From Glandiceps talaboti (Eukaryota > Hemichordata > Enteropneusta > Spengelidae), in NCBI RefSeq assembly GCF_964340395.1, contig NC_135562.1, positions 567,501 through 631,500 of the forward strand: a stretch of DNA of 64,000 nt, given 5' to 3'. Shown here in pieces: positions 61,561-64,000 of this stretch. The notes under the pieces were generated by a model. It saw nothing but the letters and a program-made list of their open reading frames with translations, searched no databases and was not told the DNA's origin. Positions within the stretch are counted from its first letter, which is position 1; each line of letters starts with the position of its first letter. Position numbers and translations under genes: made by a program.

Positions 61561-62630
61561 ATTGTATACAATGACAGTATTCAAGCAATGTAGAAAGATA
61601 ACATAAGAGTTATCAAGATAATACGTTGAAGAGTGTTACATACTGATAATGTAGTGATGAATGCATTTGAAATCAAGAACACCTTGGTGATGGCAGAAGT
61701 TAATTTATTTATAGGGAATACACATCGACCTTTGTCGATAATCTAAAATATGCATAGAGGTCATGGGTAACGATTCATAGAGTAAAATATGAAAAGAGGT
61801 CGCGATACAGATTATAAATAAATCATAAAAATTACGATGAAAATTTAAAATTGTGAAGAATAAGGTTATATAAATATGTGTTGTAATACAGTATGAGAAG
61901 TTATGAGAATGAACACTTATCGGTGTAGACGGACATAAATGAATGGCCATCTTTTTATCACATTTAAAGTTTTATCGATATTCCATATGTTGTATAGCAT
62001 TCTATATTCTTGTACAAACCAGTCACAAAGATACATTGGCTGTACTGTACAGAAAAAATTTAGTGTAAGCAAGAGGATAATAAACATAATAAAAAGTTTT
62101 GAATTTCATCACATTTATGATTGTACTTATGTCAACATCTTCGTGTCAATGTTAGGCAGAATATATATATATATTATTTCATACTTATACGCCTATATTT
62201 ATATCCTAGCATGTGTGTGGATGGTCGAAATTTGTATACCATATTGTGTTTAATACCTTTTATAATGGGTGAACTTTAATTTTTCGAGTATCTTGAAAGC
62301 GATCATTATTTTAGTAATCAACCATACACTAAATTCAAACCATAGAATATATGTAATCAAGATCTTCGTTGTACATTTCCTAGTATTCTACATACAGTAG
62401 TACATACACTCCCGCAAAATTCGATATCTCGTTCTAAACAGAAGTAAATCATGCAATTCAGGGTTTTTTCATCGCTTGGGAATTACTGTGATAACGATGT
62501 CTGTGATACACAGAGACACATGGTTGGCGTAGTTTATCACTTTCATATTTGGGGGAGAGGGGTTTATCAGTGTATTCTAATTCTTGCAACCCATAGTGCA
62601 TATTTCTTCGACGACACTGCGATTCTCTTG

Positions 62631-62873
62631 ACAGTGCGTCATGGACGATGCCGTAAAAGAGGCTGTTGTTTACGAACAAGATGTGTACACTATACTGATG
62701 CAAATACACGCACAGTTGCAAACTTAAAAAAAACGTTGCTTACCATAAAATCCGGACAAATGATATTGGAAACCAATAATCGCTTAATTCCTATTTCGAC
62801 TTCATTTCCTAGTAGCAGGAGCTCAGCCGATGATACAGTCACAGCAGATGGAGATGAACTAAATGATACACGT
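62631..62873 (+). CDS. Possible coding exon, unknown product
   Basis: An open stretch preceded by CGATTCTCTTGACAG (acceptor-like) and ending at CGTG/GTATGT (donor-like) encodes about 80 residues, with a basic Cys-rich start (RHGRCRKRGCCLRTRC) and a Ser/Asp-rich end (RSSADDTVTADGDELNDTR). The composition looks protein-like, but I recognise no family. A second frame is also open over the first 90 bases. It could equally be chance. Confidence 0.2.
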
Positions 62874-63098
62874 GGTATGTCTCTGACTTTTGTATGTGTT
62901 CTGTAGGGATGTAATATGTATTAATCAGCTTATGGGAATTCCTGAACGATGGGAGGTCATAGAGTTGGGCCAACATTAATGTTCAGGTTCTTTCACAAAT
63001 CATCAAACTTACTCATTAATCTTACTGATATCACTTACGATGATCAGTCGTTCAATCATAAGGTATATACACCCAAATCTCAAAATTGTCTTGTTTAG

Positions 63099-64000
63099 GT
63101 AATAATACGGGATATTTGATGCGTTTGTCTCACATGATAATGCGGGATATTTTATGCGTTTGTCTCACATGATAATACGGGATATTTGATGCGTTTGTCC
63201 CACTTGATAATACAGGATATTTTATGCGTTTGTCTCACATGATATTACGGGATATTTGATGCGTTTGTCTCACATGATAATACGAGATATTTGATGCGTT
63301 TGTCTCACTTGATAATATTGAATATTTGATGCGTTTGTCTCACATGATAATACAGGATATTTGATGTGTTTGCCTCACATGATAATACAGGATATTTGAT
63401 GCGTTTGTCTCACATGATAATACAGGATATTTTATGCGTTTGTCTCACATGATATTACGGGATATTTGATGCGTTTGTCTCACATGATAATACGGGATAT
63501 TTTATGCGTTTGTCTCACATGATATTACGGGATATTTGATGCGTTTGTCTCACATGATAATATGGAATATTTTATGCGTTTGTCTCACATGATAATACAG
63601 GATATTTGATGTGTTTGCCTCACATGATAATACGGGATATTTGATGCGTTTGTCTCACATGATAATACGGGATATTTGATGCGTTTGTCTCACATGATAA
63701 TATGGAATATTTTATGCGTTTGTCTCACATGATAATACAGGATATTTGATGTGTTTGCCTCACATGATAATACGGGATATTTGATGCGTTTGTCTCACAT
63801 GATAATATGGGATATTTGATGCGTTTGTCTCACATGATAATACGGGATATTTTATGCGTTTGTCTCACATGATAATACGGGATATTTGATGCGTTTGTCT
63901 CACATGATAATACGGGATATTTGATGCGTTTGTCTCACATGATAATACGGGATATTTGATGCGTTAGTCTCACATGATAATATGGAATATTTTATGCGTT
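63099..64000. repeat. 35-bp minisatellite, about 26 copies, runs off the edge
   Basis: The unit contains GATAATACGGGATATTTGAT then GCGTTTGTCTCACAT, with exact 35-bp spacing. Variants (GATATTACGG, TTTTATGCG, TATGGAATA, TGATGTGTTTGCC) recur in groups. The array continues beyond position 64000. Confidence 0.97.

Overview
The window is AT-rich animal nuclear DNA. Spliced genes with GT/AG introns, a C-terminal fragment of a non-LTR retrotransposon, many small inverted-repeat transposons and a very heavy load of micro- and minisatellites all point to a metazoan. A CYP1-like P450, an ENPP-type phosphodiesterase and a folate-receptor-like protein would fit a marine invertebrate such as a hemichordate or other invertebrate deuterostome. 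That assignment is an inference; nothing here fixes the species.

Only three protein genes can be supported well, all on the minus strand between 38.9 and 51.4 kb. (1) A complete six-exon gene (38881-43105) for a 431-residue secreted or membrane-tethered ENPP-family phosphodiesterase. I reconstructed it from splice sites, reading phase and family motifs; all six metal ligands are present and Ser replaces the usual Thr nucleophile. (2) A single-exon microsomal cytochrome P450 (47048-48631, 527 residues) closest to the CYP1 type. (3) A single-exon, cysteine-rich folate-receptor-like protein (50762-51367, 201 residues) with a signal peptide and a C-terminal hydrophobic segment. They are separate transcription units with no evident shared pathway. 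Each is bordered by tandem repeats: a 34-bp array 54 bp upstream of the ENPP start, a 37-bp triplication 14 bp upstream of the P450 start, a 30-bp array beyond the P450 poly(A) signal, and a (TA)n tract beyond the folate-receptor-like stop.

The rest (1-38.8 kb and 51.4-64 kb) holds no gene I can defend. It contains small inverted-repeat elements (20.4, 28.4, 31.2, 36.1, 40.3, 45.8, 49.9, 57.0 and 60.5 kb), some with clear target-site duplications; a 5'-truncated LINE 3' end at 54.4 kb ending in a hexanucleotide array; and minisatellites with 21- to 144-bp units, several with higher-order structure (26.6-27.9, 46.3-46.8, 60.6-61.2 kb, and one from 63.1 kb running off the right edge). Long compound tetranucleotide arrays at 33, 52, 55 and 59 kb share the order ACAT, a linker motif, then ACAG.

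The most notable unexplained structure is a pair of related inverted-repeat elements (56962-57702 and 60500-61383). They share ends and flanks, but the centre of one is a degenerate TGTTAC/TGTTAA hexamer array and the centre of the other is eight 78-bp repeats in alternating A/B form. No complete autonomous transposon, tRNA, rRNA or prokaryotic-type system was found.
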